From Prauserella shujinwangii (GTDB lineage Bacteria > Actinomycetota > Actinomycetes > Mycobacteriales > Pseudonocardiaceae), in the NCBI RefSeq assembly GCF_003001955.1, contig NZ_PVNH01000005.1:434001-498000 (forward strand): DNA of 64,000 nt, read 5' to 3'. The position numbers and the translations under genes are program-made. Under the pieces are notes generated by a model, which did no database searches, was not told the DNA's origin, and saw nothing but the letters and a program-made list of their open reading frames with translations. This document shows positions 51,483 to 60,589 of the stretch, piece by piece (positions within the stretch are counted from its first letter, which is position 1; each line of letters starts with the position of its first letter).

Positions 51483-52394
51483 GTGCGGTTACTGAGAACG
51501 CCTGACGACCGGTTCGAGAACCTGCCCGACTTCGACTATCCGCCGTTGTACGCGGACATCGACGACTCGGAGGGCGGTGTCATCCGCATCGGCTACGTCG
51601 AGGCGGGACCGCCCGACGGGCCGCCGGTGCTGCTGCTGCACGGCGAGCCGAGCTGGTCCTTCCTGTACCGGAAGATGCTGCCCGTGCTCGCCGACGCGGG
51701 GCTGCGCGCGATCGCGCCGGACCTCGTCGGGTTCGGCCGTTCGGACAAGCCCGCCGACATCGCCGACCACACCTACGCGCGGCACGTCGAGTGGATGCGC
51801 GTGTTCGCGTTCGACACGCTCGACCTGCGCGGGGTCACGCTGGTCGGCCAGGACTGGGGCGGCCTGATCGGCCTGCGACTGGTCGCGGAGAACCCGGACC
51901 GGTTCGCGGCCGCGGTCGCGGCCAACACCGGCCTGCCGACCGGTGACCAGGGCATGCCCGCCGTGTGGTGGGCGTTCCACGACGCGGTGCAGAAGGCCCA
52001 GGTGCTCGACATCGGCCGGTTCGTCCAGTCCGGCTGCAAGACCACACTCCCCGACGAGGTCAGGGCGGCCTACGACGCGCCGTTCCCGAACGAGATGTAC
52101 AAGGCGGGGCCGAGGGCGATGCCCGGGCTCGTGCCCGCCACTCCCGACAACCCGGCGTCCGACGCGAACCGGGCGGCGTGGGACACGCTGACGAAGCTGG
52201 ACCTGCCTTTCCTGTGCGCCTTCTCCGACAGCGACCCGATCACCGGGCCGATGGCCCCGATCCTGCAGCGCCGGATGCCCGGCGCCGCGGGCCGGGAACA
52301 CCCCACGCTGGAGGGCGGTGGGCACTTCCTGCAGGAGGACGTCGGTGAACGGCTCGCCGAGGAGGTGGCCCGCTTCGTCCGCGGTCTTTCCTGA
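51483..52394 (+). CDS. Haloalkane dehalogenase-like hydrolase (DhmA type)
   Basis: A 303-residue alpha/beta hydrolase of haloalkane dehalogenase subfamily I. The nucleophile Asp is in LVGQDWGGLIG with the halide-binding Trp next to it; HGEPSWSFLYRKM is the oxyanion region and the His lies near LEGGGHFLQED. It is close in layout to M. tuberculosis DhmA. The shorter GTG start gives the N-terminus LLRTPDDRFENL, matching that family. True substrate may not be a haloalkane. Confidence 0.88.
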   Translation: MRLLRTPDDRFENLPDFDYPPLYADIDDSEGGVIRIGYVEAGPPDGPPVLLLHGEPSWSFLYRKMLPVLADAGLRAIAPDLVGFGRSDKPADIADHTYARHVEWMRVFAFDTLDLRGVTLVGQDWGGLIGLRLVAENPDRFAAAVAANTGLPTGDQGMPAVWWAFHDAVQKAQVLDIGRFVQSGCKTTLPDEVRAAYDAPFPNEMYKAGPRAMPGLVPATPDNPASDANRAAWDTLTKLDLPFLCAFSDSDPITGPMAPILQRRMPGAAGREHPTLEGGGHFLQEDVGERLAEEVARFVRGLS

Positions 52395-52416
52395 CCGCCA
52401 TCGCCACTGATGACCG

Positions 52417-52743
52417 TCACGGGTCCTCGGACTCGGCGGCGCGTTTGATCGCGTCGAGGCGGCGGTCCCAGCTGGTGGCCAGGTCCGCCAGCCAGCGGGC
52501 GGTGGCGTCGAGCGGCGCCGACCGGGGGGTGTAGCGCATCTCCCGGCCGGTCCGCGCCGACGACACCAGCCCCGCCTGTTCGAGCACGGTCAGGTGCTTG
52601 ACGATCGCCTGCCGCGACACCGGCAGGTCCGCGGCGAGTGCCGACGCGCTGGCCGCGCCCCTGCGGGCGAGCGCGTCCAGCAGCGCGCGCCGTGTCGGGT
52701 CGGCGAGCGCGCCGAGCACCTCGTCGACGGGTTCCGCGGTCAT
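52417..52743 (-). CDS. ArsR-family transcriptional regulator
   Basis: A 108-residue winged-helix protein: ALADPTRRALLDALARRG, then SALAADLPVSRQAIVKHLTVL as recognition helix region. No metal-binding Cys cluster, so it belongs to the SdpR-like non-metal branch paired with SRPBCC proteins. ATG 52743 overlaps the stop of the SRPBCC gene upstream. It probably represses this operon by binding two TGCAACC-N4-GGTTGCA operators upstream. Confidence 0.92.
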   Translation of the reverse strand: MTAEPVDEVLGALADPTRRALLDALARRGAASASALAADLPVSRQAIVKHLTVLEQAGLVSSARTGREMRYTPRSAPLDATARWLADLATSWDRRLDAIKRAAESEDP

Positions 52744-53174
52744 CCGGCCTGCTGCTCCACACGCTGCCGCAGCCGCTCCAGCTGGTCCGTCCAGCCGTGC
52801 GTGTTGTCGTCGAACGCCGGGCGCCGGTGCTCCTCCGGCAGCGCGGCGAACCCGGCCTCCACCACGCGCAGCCTGGTGCGGCCGTCCTCCTCGGTCAGCG
52901 TCAGCTCGACCCGCGTCGAGTTGCCCGCCACCGGCTCCTGGCCCGGGAACGCGCTCGCCCAGCGGTAGGCCAGGAAGCGGCCCGGTTCCACCCGCTCCAT
53001 CAGCATCGGGAACTTGCCGTACTCGCTGTGCTCGGCGACGACCACCTCTCCCTCCCGCAGGTCGAACGCGCCCGGCGTGGTGTCGTTGACCCACGGGAAC
53101 GCCGTGACCTTTGCCCACACGCGCTCGGCCGGCGCGTCGATCAGTACTTCCCGCTCGATGTGGTCGATGTCCAT
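52740..53174 (-). CDS. SRPBCC (AHSA1-like) ligand-binding protein
   Basis: A 144-residue START/SRPBCC fold protein: IEREVLIDAPAERVWAKVTA at the start, GRFLAYRWASAFPG and VELTLTEEDGRTRLRVVEAGF later. It binds a hydrophobic ligand in a beta-cradle; function unknown. It is the first gene of a two-gene operon with the ArsR regulator. Confidence 0.9.
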   Translation of the reverse strand: MDIDHIEREVLIDAPAERVWAKVTAFPWVNDTTPGAFDLREGEVVVAEHSEYGKFPMLMERVEPGRFLAYRWASAFPGQEPVAGNSTRVELTLTEEDGRTRLRVVEAGFAALPEEHRRPAFDDNTHGWTDQLERLRQRVEQQAG

Positions 53175-53196
53175 GTCTCCGACTCCTCTCCTGAAC

Positions 53197-53214
53197 TGCA
53201 ACCCTATGGTTGCA
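53197..53214. promoter_or_regulatory. ArsR operator 1
   Basis: TGCAACC-CTAT-GGTTGCA, a perfect inverted repeat 22 bases upstream of the SRPBCC start. Confidence 0.8.
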
Positions 53215-53230
53215 CGAGAGTGGGCAGTAC

Positions 53231-53248
53231 TGCAACCCGTTGGTTGCA
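53231..53248. promoter_or_regulatory. ArsR operator 2
   Basis: TGCAACC-CGTT-GGTTGCA has identical arms and lies 34 bases from operator 1. It also lies 28 bases before the serS start and might touch that promoter. Confidence 0.8.
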
Positions 53249-53275
53249 CTTGTTCGGCGACTACCCTCAATGACC

Positions 53276-54538
53276 GTGATCGACCCCAGGACACTGCGCG
53301 AGGAACCGGACGTCGTGCGCGCCTCGCAGCGCGCGCGTGGCGAGGACGAGGGAGTGGTCGACAAGCTGCTTGCCCTCGACACCAGGCGCAGGTCCGCCAT
53401 CGCCGGCGCCGACAACCTGCGTGCGGAGCAGAAACAGCTCGGCAAGCAGATCGGCAAGGCCGCCGGCGCCGAACGCGACGAGCTGCTCGCGAAGGGCAAG
53501 GAGCTCGCCGCGCGCGTCAAGGCGGCCGAGGCCGAGCAGGCGCAGGCCAGCCAGGAGTTCGACGAGCTCTACCAGCGCCTGCCGAACATCGTGCACCCCG
53601 CGGCGCCGGAAGGCGGCGAGGAGGACTACGCCGTCCTCCGGCACGTCGGCACCCCGCGCGAGTTCGGCTTCACCCCGCTCGACCACCTCGAGCTCGGCGA
53701 GCGCATCGGCGCCATCGACATGGAGCGCGGCGCCAAGGTGTCCGGCGCGCGGTTCTACTTCCTCACCGGCGTCGGTGCCCAGCTGCAGCTCGCGCTGCTG
53801 AACATGGCCGCCGCACAGGCCACCGCCAACGGCTTCCAGCTGATGATCCCGCCCGTGCTCGTGCGCCCCGAGGTGATGGCGGGCACCGGCTTCCTCGGCG
53901 CGCACGCGTCGGAGGTGTACCACCTCGAAGAGGACGACCTGTACCTCGTCGGGACGTCAGAGGTACCCCTCGCCGGGTACCACTCCGACGAGATCCTCGA
54001 CCTGAGCGCCGGGCCCCGCCGCTACGCGGGCTGGTCGTCGTGCTTCCGCCGCGAGGCGGGCTCCTACGGCAAGGACACCCGCGGCATCATCCGCGTGCAC
54101 CAGTTCGACAAGGTCGAGATGTTCGTGTTCTGCCGCCCCGAGGAAGCCGAGGCCGAGCACGAGCGCCTGCTCGCGTGGGAGGAGGAGATGCTCGCCAAGA
54201 TCGAGGTGCCCTACCGCGTCATCGACACCGCGGCGGGCGACCTCGGCACGAGCGCCGCCCGCAAGTTCGACTGCGAGGCCTGGGTGCCGAGCCAGCAGGC
54301 GTACCGGGAGCTGACGTCCACGTCGAACTGCACCACGTTCCAGGCGCGGCGGCTCGGCGTGCGCTACCGCGACGAGGACGGCCGCCCGCAGCCCGCGGCG
54401 ACCCTCAACGGCACGCTGGCCACAACCCGCTGGATCGTCGCGATCCTGGAGAACCACCAGCAGGAGGACGGTTCCGTGCGGGTTCCCGAGGCCCTGCGGC
54501 CGTTCCTCGGCGGCCTCGACGTGCTCACGCCGCGGTAG
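53276..54538 (+). CDS. serS: Seryl-tRNA synthetase
   Basis: A 420-residue class II synthetase. The N-terminal long coiled coil that contacts tRNA is followed by motif 2 ([15 protein letters not shown]) and motif 3 ([18 protein letters not shown]). It charges tRNA(Ser), and tRNA(Sec) if present. GTG 53276 gives [11 protein letters not shown], which fits the usual start of the family; ATG 53270 adds two residues. Its end overlaps the convergent racemase-like gene by 14 bases. Confidence 0.97.
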   Translation: MIDPRTLREEPDVVRASQRARGEDEGVVDKLLALDTRRRSAIAGADNLRAEQKQLGKQIGKAAGAERDELLAKGKELAARVKAAEAEQAQASQEFDELYQRLPNIVHPAAPEGGEEDYAVLRHVGTPREFGFTPLDHLELGERIGAIDMERGAKVSGARFYFLTGVGAQLQLALLNMAAAQATANGFQLMIPPVLVRPEVMAGTGFLGAHASEVYHLEEDDLYLVGTSEVPLAGYHSDEILDLSAGPRRYAGWSSCFRREAGSYGKDTRGIIRVHQFDKVEMFVFCRPEEAEAEHERLLAWEEEMLAKIEVPYRVIDTAAGDLGTSAARKFDCEAWVPSQQAYRELTSTSNCTTFQARRLGVRYRDEDGRPQPAATLNGTLATTRWIVAILENHQQEDGSVRVPEALRPFLGGLDVLTPR

Positions 54539-55289
54539 GCGCCTCGCTGCTGCCGAGACCGTCGAACAGGCGCTGCCCAACACCCTGCGGCTCCAGCCCG
54601 GCGGCCCGCAGCGCGGCCCACATCGTCACCTGGTTGGCGGTGAGCACCGGGATGCCGAGCCTGCGCTCCAGCGGGGCGATCAGGTCGAACGTCGGGACGT
54701 TCGTGCAGCTGACGAACAGCGCCTCGGCGCCGGTGGTGTCGAGCGCGGTCACCGCGCCCAGCACGTCGGCGTAGGACATCTTCCAGATGTCGCCGAGCAG
54801 CCCGAGCCCCACGCTCGCGGTCGTCGTCACGCCGAACTCAGCGAGGTAGGCGTGCAGCCGGTCGGTCACCTCGTCGACGTACGGGGTGATCACGGCGAGG
54901 TTCCGGACGTGCAGCCGCCCCAGCGCGGCGACCAGCGCTCCGGACGTGGTGACCGCCGCGGGCGCACCCGCGTCGAGCATCCCGGCGACCAGCTCCGCCT
55001 CCCCGGCGGCGCCGTCCACGAAGCTGCCCGACGTGCAGGCGAACGCCACCACACTCGGCTCGGGCGCCAGCACGTCCCGGGTGGCCCTGCGCACGCCGTG
55101 CGGGTCGCCGAGCGCCGCCGCCTGGCGCACCGTGACCGGCACCGGCAGGTACGGCAGGCGCGTGGTGTACAGGCTGACGTGCTCGGGCAGCCAGCGCCAC
55201 AGCTCGCGGTCCAGCGCGAAGTCGTACGGAGCGACCAGGCCGATGCCGACCTGCTCGGCCATCCCCACCACGGAAGGGTCGTCGAACAT
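54525..55289 (-). CDS. Asp/Glu racemase-superfamily enzyme (maleate isomerase-like)
   Basis: A 254-residue protein with the two catalytic Cys motifs of the superfamily, FACTSGSF near residue 84 and [11 protein letters not shown] near residue 195. Sequence and length fit the maleate cis-trans isomerase/arylmalonate decarboxylase group. The reaction is probably isomerisation or decarboxylation of a small dicarboxylate. No pathway partners are adjacent. Confidence 0.87.
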   Translation of the reverse strand: MFDDPSVVGMAEQVGIGLVAPYDFALDRELWRWLPEHVSLYTTRLPYLPVPVTVRQAAALGDPHGVRRATRDVLAPEPSVVAFACTSGSFVDGAAGEAELVAGMLDAGAPAAVTTSGALVAALGRLHVRNLAVITPYVDEVTDRLHAYLAEFGVTTTASVGLGLLGDIWKMSYADVLGAVTALDTTGAEALFVSCTNVPTFDLIAPLERRLGIPVLTANQVTMWAALRAAGLEPQGVGQRLFDGLGSSEAPTAA

Positions 55290-55457
55290 CGGGGCCGCCT
55301 CCTCGGACTCGTGACCTCGATCAAGCTAGGTGTCGCCGGAGGGCCGGGGAATGTTTCACCCCGGACCTTCACCGCCGGGAAACGCGATGTAACCCACTCG
55401 ACCAGCCACCGCCCGCTACGCTGTCCGGCGTTCACCGGCCGGAAACGAGGGGGCGGC

Positions 55458-55985
55458 GTGCGCGCGAGGACGTGGGGCTTGCTGGCGGTGGGTGTCTTGC
55501 TCACCGGGTGCGCGACCACGGTGGACGGTGCCGCCCAGCCCGTCGCGGTACCGACGTCGACCGGCGGGGTCGCGGCCGGGGAGCCGTGCGCCCTGCTCAC
55601 CGCCGAAGAGGTGGCGGACCTCGGCCTGGTCGGCGAGGGCGAGTTCACGCCCGGCGAGCCGGGGAGGTTGCTGCCGCCCGTCTGCACCTGGAGCCCCGAG
55701 GACACCGCGGAGCAGAGCTCCCTCACCGTCTCCCTCGCCACGGACCTCTCGGTCTCCGAGTACGTCGGCGGCGTGGAGCCCGCCGAGACCGCCGAGCTCG
55801 GCGGCCGCAGCTGGCGGCGCTACCTCGACCCGGTCGGCGGGGAGTCGGTCTGCCAGCTGGTCACGGAGCTGTCCGCGACGTCCTTCGTGGCGGTGACGAG
55901 CCTCGACGTCACCGAGGAGAAGAAGTCCTGCGAGCTGGCGAAGCGCGCCGCACCGTACGTCGCGGGCCACCTGCCGCGGTCCTGA
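55458..55985 (+). CDS. DUF3558 lipoprotein
   Basis: A 175-residue lipoprotein with signal peptide and lipobox LLTGCATT. The rest matches DUF3558: EPCALLTAEEVADLGL, PVCTWSPED and later Cys residues. These are exported proteins of unknown role common in Pseudonocardiaceae. GTG 55458 is the start. The stop is followed at once by the 46-base palindrome. Confidence 0.88.
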   Translation: MRARTWGLLAVGVLLTGCATTVDGAAQPVAVPTSTGGVAAGEPCALLTAEEVADLGLVGEGEFTPGEPGRLLPPVCTWSPEDTAEQSSLTVSLATDLSVSEYVGGVEPAETAELGGRSWRRYLDPVGGESVCQLVTELSATSFVAVTSLDVTEEKKSCELAKRAAPYVAGHLPRS

Positions 55986-56031
55986 CTCGTGAGTGTTTTC
56001 CGTGGTTAGAACCACGGAAAACACTCACGAG
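55986..56031. repeat. 46-base palindromic element, copy 1
   Basis: Two 22-base arms, perfectly complementary (CTCGTGAGTG at the left end, CACTCACGAG at the right), with AG between. It begins right after the DUF3558 stop and contains the lhgO stop codon (56025-56027). It can end transcription from both sides. Confidence 0.85.
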
Positions 56032-57209
56032 CCCACCTGGTCGGCGACGTGCTTCGCGATCTCCAGCGCGCTGGTCGCGGCGGGAGAGGGGGCGTTGAGC
56101 ACGTGCACCTGGTCCGGCGCGGTCTCGATGAGGAAGTCGTCCACCAGGGAGCCGTCCGGCAGCAGCGCCTGCGCCCGCACGCCCGAACCGTGCCGCACGA
56201 TGTCGTCCGGGCCCACCGCGGGCACGAGCCGGGCGAGGCTCGCGGCGAACCGGCGCCGCGACAGCGAGCGGCGCACCTCGTCCAGGCCCACCGGGAACGC
56301 GTAACGCCGGGCCAGCCGCCACGTGCCGGGGAACCGCGCCACCTCGGCGAGGTCCCCCAGCGAGACGTCCGACCACCGGTAGCCCTCCCTGCGCAGCGCC
56401 AGCACCGCGTTCGGTCCGGCGTGGACACTGCCGTCGAGCATCCGCGTCAGGTGCACGCCGAGGAACGGCAGCGCCGGGTCCGGCACCGGGTAGATCAGTC
56501 CGCGCACGAGGTGCCTGCGTTCCGGGCGCAGCTCGTAGTACTCGCCCCGGAACGGCACGATCCGCGCCCTCGGCCGCAGTCCGGCCAGCCGGGCGATGCG
56601 GTCGGACTGCAGCCCGGCGCAGTTCACGAGCGCGTCCGCGCGCACGACGCCGTCGCCGGTCGCCACCTCCACGCCACCGCCCGCGCGTGGGCGGATGCCG
56701 AGCGCAGGGGCGTTCAGGCGCAGGTCGGCCCCCGCGGACTCCAGCGAGCGCGCGAGCGCGGCGCAGACCGCGGGGAAGTCGATGATCGCCGTGGACTCCA
56801 CCCGCAGCGCACGCACACACGCCACCTCGGGCTCGTACTCCCGCGCCTCGGCGGGTGAGACCAGCCGGGCCGGGACGCCGTTGGCCGCCGCGCGTTCGGC
56901 GAGCACCCCGAGCGCGGGCAGCTCCCGTTCCCCGGTCGCCACCACGAGCTTGCCGCACACCTCGACGGGCACGCCGTGCTCGCGCGCGAAGTCCACGATC
57001 GAGTGATTTCCGGCTACCGACATCCGCGCCTTGAACGAGCCCGGCCGGTAGTACAGCCCCGCGTGCACGACGTTGGAGTTGTGTCCCGTCTGGTGCGCGC
57101 CCCAGCGGTCCTCCTTCTCCAGCACGGTGACCTCGGCACCCCGCAGGACCAGTTCCCTGGCCACGGCGAGGCCGATGATCCCGCCACCGATCACCACGAC
57201 ACGACGCAC
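56025..57209 (-). CDS. lhgO: L-2-hydroxyglutarate oxidase
   Basis: A 394-residue FAD-dependent oxidoreductase of the DAO family. The dinucleotide-binding motif GGGIIGLAVARELVLRG opens the protein, followed by TGHNSNVVHAGLYYRPGS, typical of LhgO/L2HGDH, and PFRGEYYEL later. It oxidises L-2-hydroxyglutarate to 2-oxoglutarate, passing electrons to quinone. GTG 57209 is the start. Both ends of the gene are marked by the palindromic element. Confidence 0.9.
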   Translation of the reverse strand: MRRVVVIGGGIIGLAVARELVLRGAEVTVLEKEDRWGAHQTGHNSNVVHAGLYYRPGSFKARMSVAGNHSIVDFAREHGVPVEVCGKLVVATGERELPALGVLAERAAANGVPARLVSPAEAREYEPEVACVRALRVESTAIIDFPAVCAALARSLESAGADLRLNAPALGIRPRAGGGVEVATGDGVVRADALVNCAGLQSDRIARLAGLRPRARIVPFRGEYYELRPERRHLVRGLIYPVPDPALPFLGVHLTRMLDGSVHAGPNAVLALRREGYRWSDVSLGDLAEVARFPGTWRLARRYAFPVGLDEVRRSLSRRRFAASLARLVPAVGPDDIVRHGSGVRAQALLPDGSLVDDFLIETAPDQVHVLNAPSPAATSALEIAKHVADQVGS

Positions 57210-57229
57210 GGGAGCAGAGCCTAGAACCT

Positions 57230-57275
57230 CTCGTGAGTGTTGTCCGTGGTTCTAACCACGGTTTTCACTCACGAG
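57230..57275. repeat. 46-base palindromic element, copy 2
   Basis: Same ends as copy 1; the arms pair except for four central bases (GTCC side versus TTTT). It lies in the divergent region between lhgO and the DUF6541 gene. Confidence 0.8.
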
Positions 57276-57318
57276 GCCCGGGCGGCTCGGCTGGAGGGGG
57301 CGGCTAGCCTACCCGTCC

Positions 57319-59268
57319 GTGAACTTCGCTGTCGTCCTCGCGGCCTGCTGGCTGCCCGGACTGGCCGCAGGGGCCGCGGTGCGGCTGCGCGGCTGGACGC
57401 TCGCCGCCGTCGCTCCCGCGCTCACGTTCGGCCTCGTCGGTCTCGGCGTGTCCGTGCTCGGCACGCTCGGGATCCCGTGGCACCTCGGCACGTTCACGCT
57501 GTGGACGCTGGGCGCGGTGGTGCCGCTCGCCGGGTTCGCCCTGCTCGCCGCCCGGTTCCGGAGGCCCGCGCCTGCCGGGGCGCCCGCCGACGAGCCGCGG
57601 TCGCCGCGCGACCACCTGCTCATCGGCGGCGGCGTCGCCGTCGGCATGGCGGTGGGCGCGGTCGCGTTCCTTCGGGGCATCGGTGGCCTGGGGAGGATCA
57701 ACCAGGACTGGGACGCCCCGTTCCACGGCAACCTGGTGCGCTGGATCGCCGAGCACGACGTCGCCCTGTCCCCGGCGTTCAACGAGATCGCCGCCCGCCC
57801 CGACGACGAGTCGTTCTTCTACCCGGACGCCTACCACGCCCTGCTCGCGCTGGTCTTCGACCCGGCGGCGCTGCCCGTGCCGGAGCTGCTCAACCTCGCC
57901 GCGCTCGCCGTCGTGCTGTGCTTCCCGCTCGGCATCGCCGCGATGGCGGCCGCGTGGCGGATGCCGACCCTCGCCGTCGCCTCGGCGGCGGCCGTGTCGA
58001 CGTGGTTCACCGCGTTCCCGTTCGACCCGCTGTGGCGCGGCCCGCTGTACCCGTACGTGGCCGGGGTCGCCCTGGTGCCCGCACTGCTGGCCGTGGCCCG
58101 CCTGCTCGTGGTGCCGCGTGGCGTCTCCGGCGTGGCCGGGGTGGCGCTCGGGCTCGCCGGACTCGTCGCGCTGCACACCAGCCTCGCCGTGGTCGCCGGC
58201 GTCTTCCTGCTGCTCCTGCTCGGCGCGGTCGCGTTCCGGCTGGAGCCGATCGACTGGCGGGTGTCGGGGCCGCACCTCGTGGCGGCGGTGCTCGCCTGCG
58301 CCGTGCTGGCCGCCCCGCTCGTGCTGCCCGCGCTGGCCATGGGGGAGGAGGTCGCCGACTTCACCTGGCCCGCCACCGAGACGCTGGCGAGCGGGTTCGG
58401 GCAGACGCTCGCGTTCACCCCGGGTTCCCCGCTGCCGCAGTGGTGGGTGGGGCTGCCCGCGCTCGTCGGCATCGTGCTGCTCGTCCGGCACCGCCGCATG
58501 CTGTGGCTGGTCGCCGCGTACGCCGTCTTCGGCGGGCTCTACACGGCCAGTGCCGCGCTCGACGGCAACACCCTCGTCGACACCCTCACCAGTCCCTTCT
58601 ACAACGACCACTGGCGGCTGGGCGCACTGCTGCCGCTGGTGGGCGCCGTCGCGCTCGGCCAGTTCGTCGCCAGTGCGGGCGGGTGGCTCGGCGGGTGGGC
58701 GCGGCGCCTGCGGCCCACCTGGCCACCGGCCGCCACGGCCACCGCGGGCGTGCTGGTGACCGGCCTCGTGCTCGCGGTGCTCGGCAACGGCGCCTACCTC
58801 GGCCGCAACGCCACCCAGCTGGCCGAGTACTACGGCGAGGGGCCGACGGTGACACCCGGTGAGCGGGCCGCCTTCGCGTGGCTCGGCGAGCGCGTGCGGC
58901 CGGGCGAGCACGTGATGAACGACCGGATGGACGGCGGCAACTGGATGTACGCGCTGGAGGGCATCCGGCCGGTCGAGTGGAAGTACAACGGGCCGCTGCC
59001 GGACACCCCGCAGCGGTTGCTGACCCGGCGGCTCGACCAGCTCGGCGAGGGCCCGTGGGACGCGGAGCTGCGCGCGGCGCTCGATCAGCTGAACGTTCGC
59101 TACGTGCTCGTCGGGCGGGGCTTCGTCCGGGACGTCGAGCGCAGGCTCGGGCTGCGCCAGCTGCGCGGCAACCCGCACTTCACGGAGGTGTTCCGCAACC
59201 GGGACGCGGTGATCTACGAGATCGAGCGGCGGGACGTCGCGCCGGTTGCCACCGCGGGCGGCAACTGA
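57319..59268 (+). CDS. DUF6541 multi-spanning membrane protein (Rv3635-like)
   Basis: A 649-residue protein with about 13 helices and a soluble C-terminal domain of 150 residues. An extracytoplasmic loop with INQDWDAPFHGNLVRWI after residue 120 carries the acidic residues seen in GT-C type glycosyltransferases. The order of neighbours matches M. tuberculosis Rv3635. It may transfer or export a sugar from a lipid carrier; this is inference from the locus. Confidence 0.7.
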   Translation: MNFAVVLAACWLPGLAAGAAVRLRGWTLAAVAPALTFGLVGLGVSVLGTLGIPWHLGTFTLWTLGAVVPLAGFALLAARFRRPAPAGAPADEPRSPRDHLLIGGGVAVGMAVGAVAFLRGIGGLGRINQDWDAPFHGNLVRWIAEHDVALSPAFNEIAARPDDESFFYPDAYHALLALVFDPAALPVPELLNLAALAVVLCFPLGIAAMAAAWRMPTLAVASAAAVSTWFTAFPFDPLWRGPLYPYVAGVALVPALLAVARLLVVPRGVSGVAGVALGLAGLVALHTSLAVVAGVFLLLLLGAVAFRLEPIDWRVSGPHLVAAVLACAVLAAPLVLPALAMGEEVADFTWPATETLASGFGQTLAFTPGSPLPQWWVGLPALVGIVLLVRHRRMLWLVAAYAVFGGLYTASAALDGNTLVDTLTSPFYNDHWRLGALLPLVGAVALGQFVASAGGWLGGWARRLRPTWPPAATATAGVLVTGLVLAVLGNGAYLGRNATQLAEYYGEGPTVTPGERAAFAWLGERVRPGEHVMNDRMDGGNWMYALEGIRPVEWKYNGPLPDTPQRLLTRRLDQLGEGPWDAELRAALDQLNVRYVLVGRGFVRDVERRLGLRQLRGNPHFTEVFRNRDAVIYEIERRDVAPVATAGGN

Positions 59269-59275
59269 CGCCGCT

Positions 59276-60172
59276 TCAGTCCCCGACGCCGAGGACGTGC
59301 TTGGTGAGGTTGCTGACGCCCGTGCGGTGGTGGGCCCTGATCGCCGACGGCAGCAGCGTCAGCGCGTTCAGCCGCGACGACAGGTGCGTGCGCGCCACCC
59401 GGGCGGCCCGGCTCCAGCCCAGCTCCGCCGCCCGCTTCGCGGTGTCCAGGAAGAACCGCCGCTCCTCGACGAACCGCGTTCCCGCCAGCGCCCGCCACGA
59501 CGAGTCGCTCGCGCTGTGCCGCCGGTAGTGGAAGCACACGGTCGAGTCGACCAGCAGCTTCTCGCCCCGGTAGATCAGGTCCAGCACGAGCCCGAGGTCC
59601 TGGACCACGTCGAGCCCCTCGCGGAACCCGATCTCCTTGATCGCGGCCGAGCGCCAGCACAGCGAGGGGAAGTAGAGCCAGTTGCCGCGCAGCAGGCTCA
59701 CGGCCGCCTCCTCGCCGGACATCGTCCGCGTGCCCAACACCTTCGGCGCGTACAGCCGCCGCTTCGCGTTGTCGACGAGGCCGCACGTGTGCCTGCCCCG
59801 CTCGTCGATGATCCGGACACCGGGCTGCAGCATCGCGACGTCCGGGTGCGCCCGGTAGGCCTCGCGCACGGTGCCGACGTAGTTGGGCAGCATGACGTCG
59901 TCCGCGCCCATGATCACGGCCAGCTCGTGCTCGATCAGCCCGAGGCACTTCTGGTAGTTCCGGTTGGCGCCGAGGTTGCGCTCGTTGCGCACGTACCGCA
60001 CGCGGGGCTCGCCGAGCGCGGCGAACCAGCCGGGTATGGAGGCGTCGGGGTACCCGTCGTCGACCACCGTCAGCCGCCAGTGCGGGTCGTCCTGCGCGAG
60101 TACGCTGCGGACGGTTTCCCGCATCAGGTCGACCGGCCCGTAGTAGGGCAGCATGATGTCGACGATCGTCAC
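59276..60172 (-). CDS. Family 2 glycosyltransferase
   Basis: A 298-residue GT-A enzyme: IVDIMLPYYGPVDLMRETV at the start, VVDDGYPDASI, and the metal-binding acidic site in AVIMGADDVMLPNYV. No membrane helices. It adds a sugar from a nucleotide donor to an envelope precursor. It overlaps the DUF2304 gene upstream by four bases (GTGA). Confidence 0.88.
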   Translation of the reverse strand: MTIVDIMLPYYGPVDLMRETVRSVLAQDDPHWRLTVVDDGYPDASIPGWFAALGEPRVRYVRNERNLGANRNYQKCLGLIEHELAVIMGADDVMLPNYVGTVREAYRAHPDVAMLQPGVRIIDERGRHTCGLVDNAKRRLYAPKVLGTRTMSGEEAAVSLLRGNWLYFPSLCWRSAAIKEIGFREGLDVVQDLGLVLDLIYRGEKLLVDSTVCFHYRRHSASDSSWRALAGTRFVEERRFFLDTAKRAAELGWSRAARVARTHLSSRLNALTLLPSAIRAHHRTGVSNLTKHVLGVGD

Positions 60173-60585
60173 GTGGACCGGTGCTCCTGGTCGGTGATGT
60201 TGGTGCTGGCGACCGTGGTGTGCACGTCCGCCGAGGCGAGGACGCCGCGCTGGTGGTTCACCAGCTCCGCCTCCCGGATGGCCAGGGTTCTGGCCAGCTC
60301 CGTGATCTGCGCGTTCGTGCCGCGGAAACGCAGGTAGGTGTTGAGCATCCCGAACACGAACGCCACCACGGTCAGGTAGAGCAGCAGGTCCGCCCCCCGG
60401 CCGATGCCGAGGAAGTGGGCCAGCCAGGTGAGGTGCTGCGGGAACAGCACCGCGTCGACGTTCAGCGCGAGGAACAGGAACAGCGCGATGCGCTTGCCCG
60501 CCTGCATCCGCACGTTGTGCCTGCGGCTGACGAAGTACAGCAGGATCCCCGCCACCGCGATCAGGAGCACGATCTGTGCGAGCAT
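60169..60585 (-). CDS. DUF2304 membrane protein (PpgS partner)
   Basis: A 138-residue protein with three helices and a heptad-rich tail (TNAQITELARTLAIREAEL). DUF2304 proteins sit beside polyprenyl-phosphate glycosyltransferases; the M. tuberculosis counterpart Rv3632 enhances PpgS activity. ATG 60585 has a GGGGGTGA ribosome site; GTG 60603 is possible. Confidence 0.82.
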   Translation of the reverse strand: MLAQIVLLIAVAGILLYFVSRRHNVRMQAGKRIALFLFLALNVDAVLFPQHLTWLAHFLGIGRGADLLLYLTVVAFVFGMLNTYLRFRGTNAQITELARTLAIREAELVNHQRGVLASADVHTTVASTNITDQEHRST

Positions 60586-60589
60586 CTCG

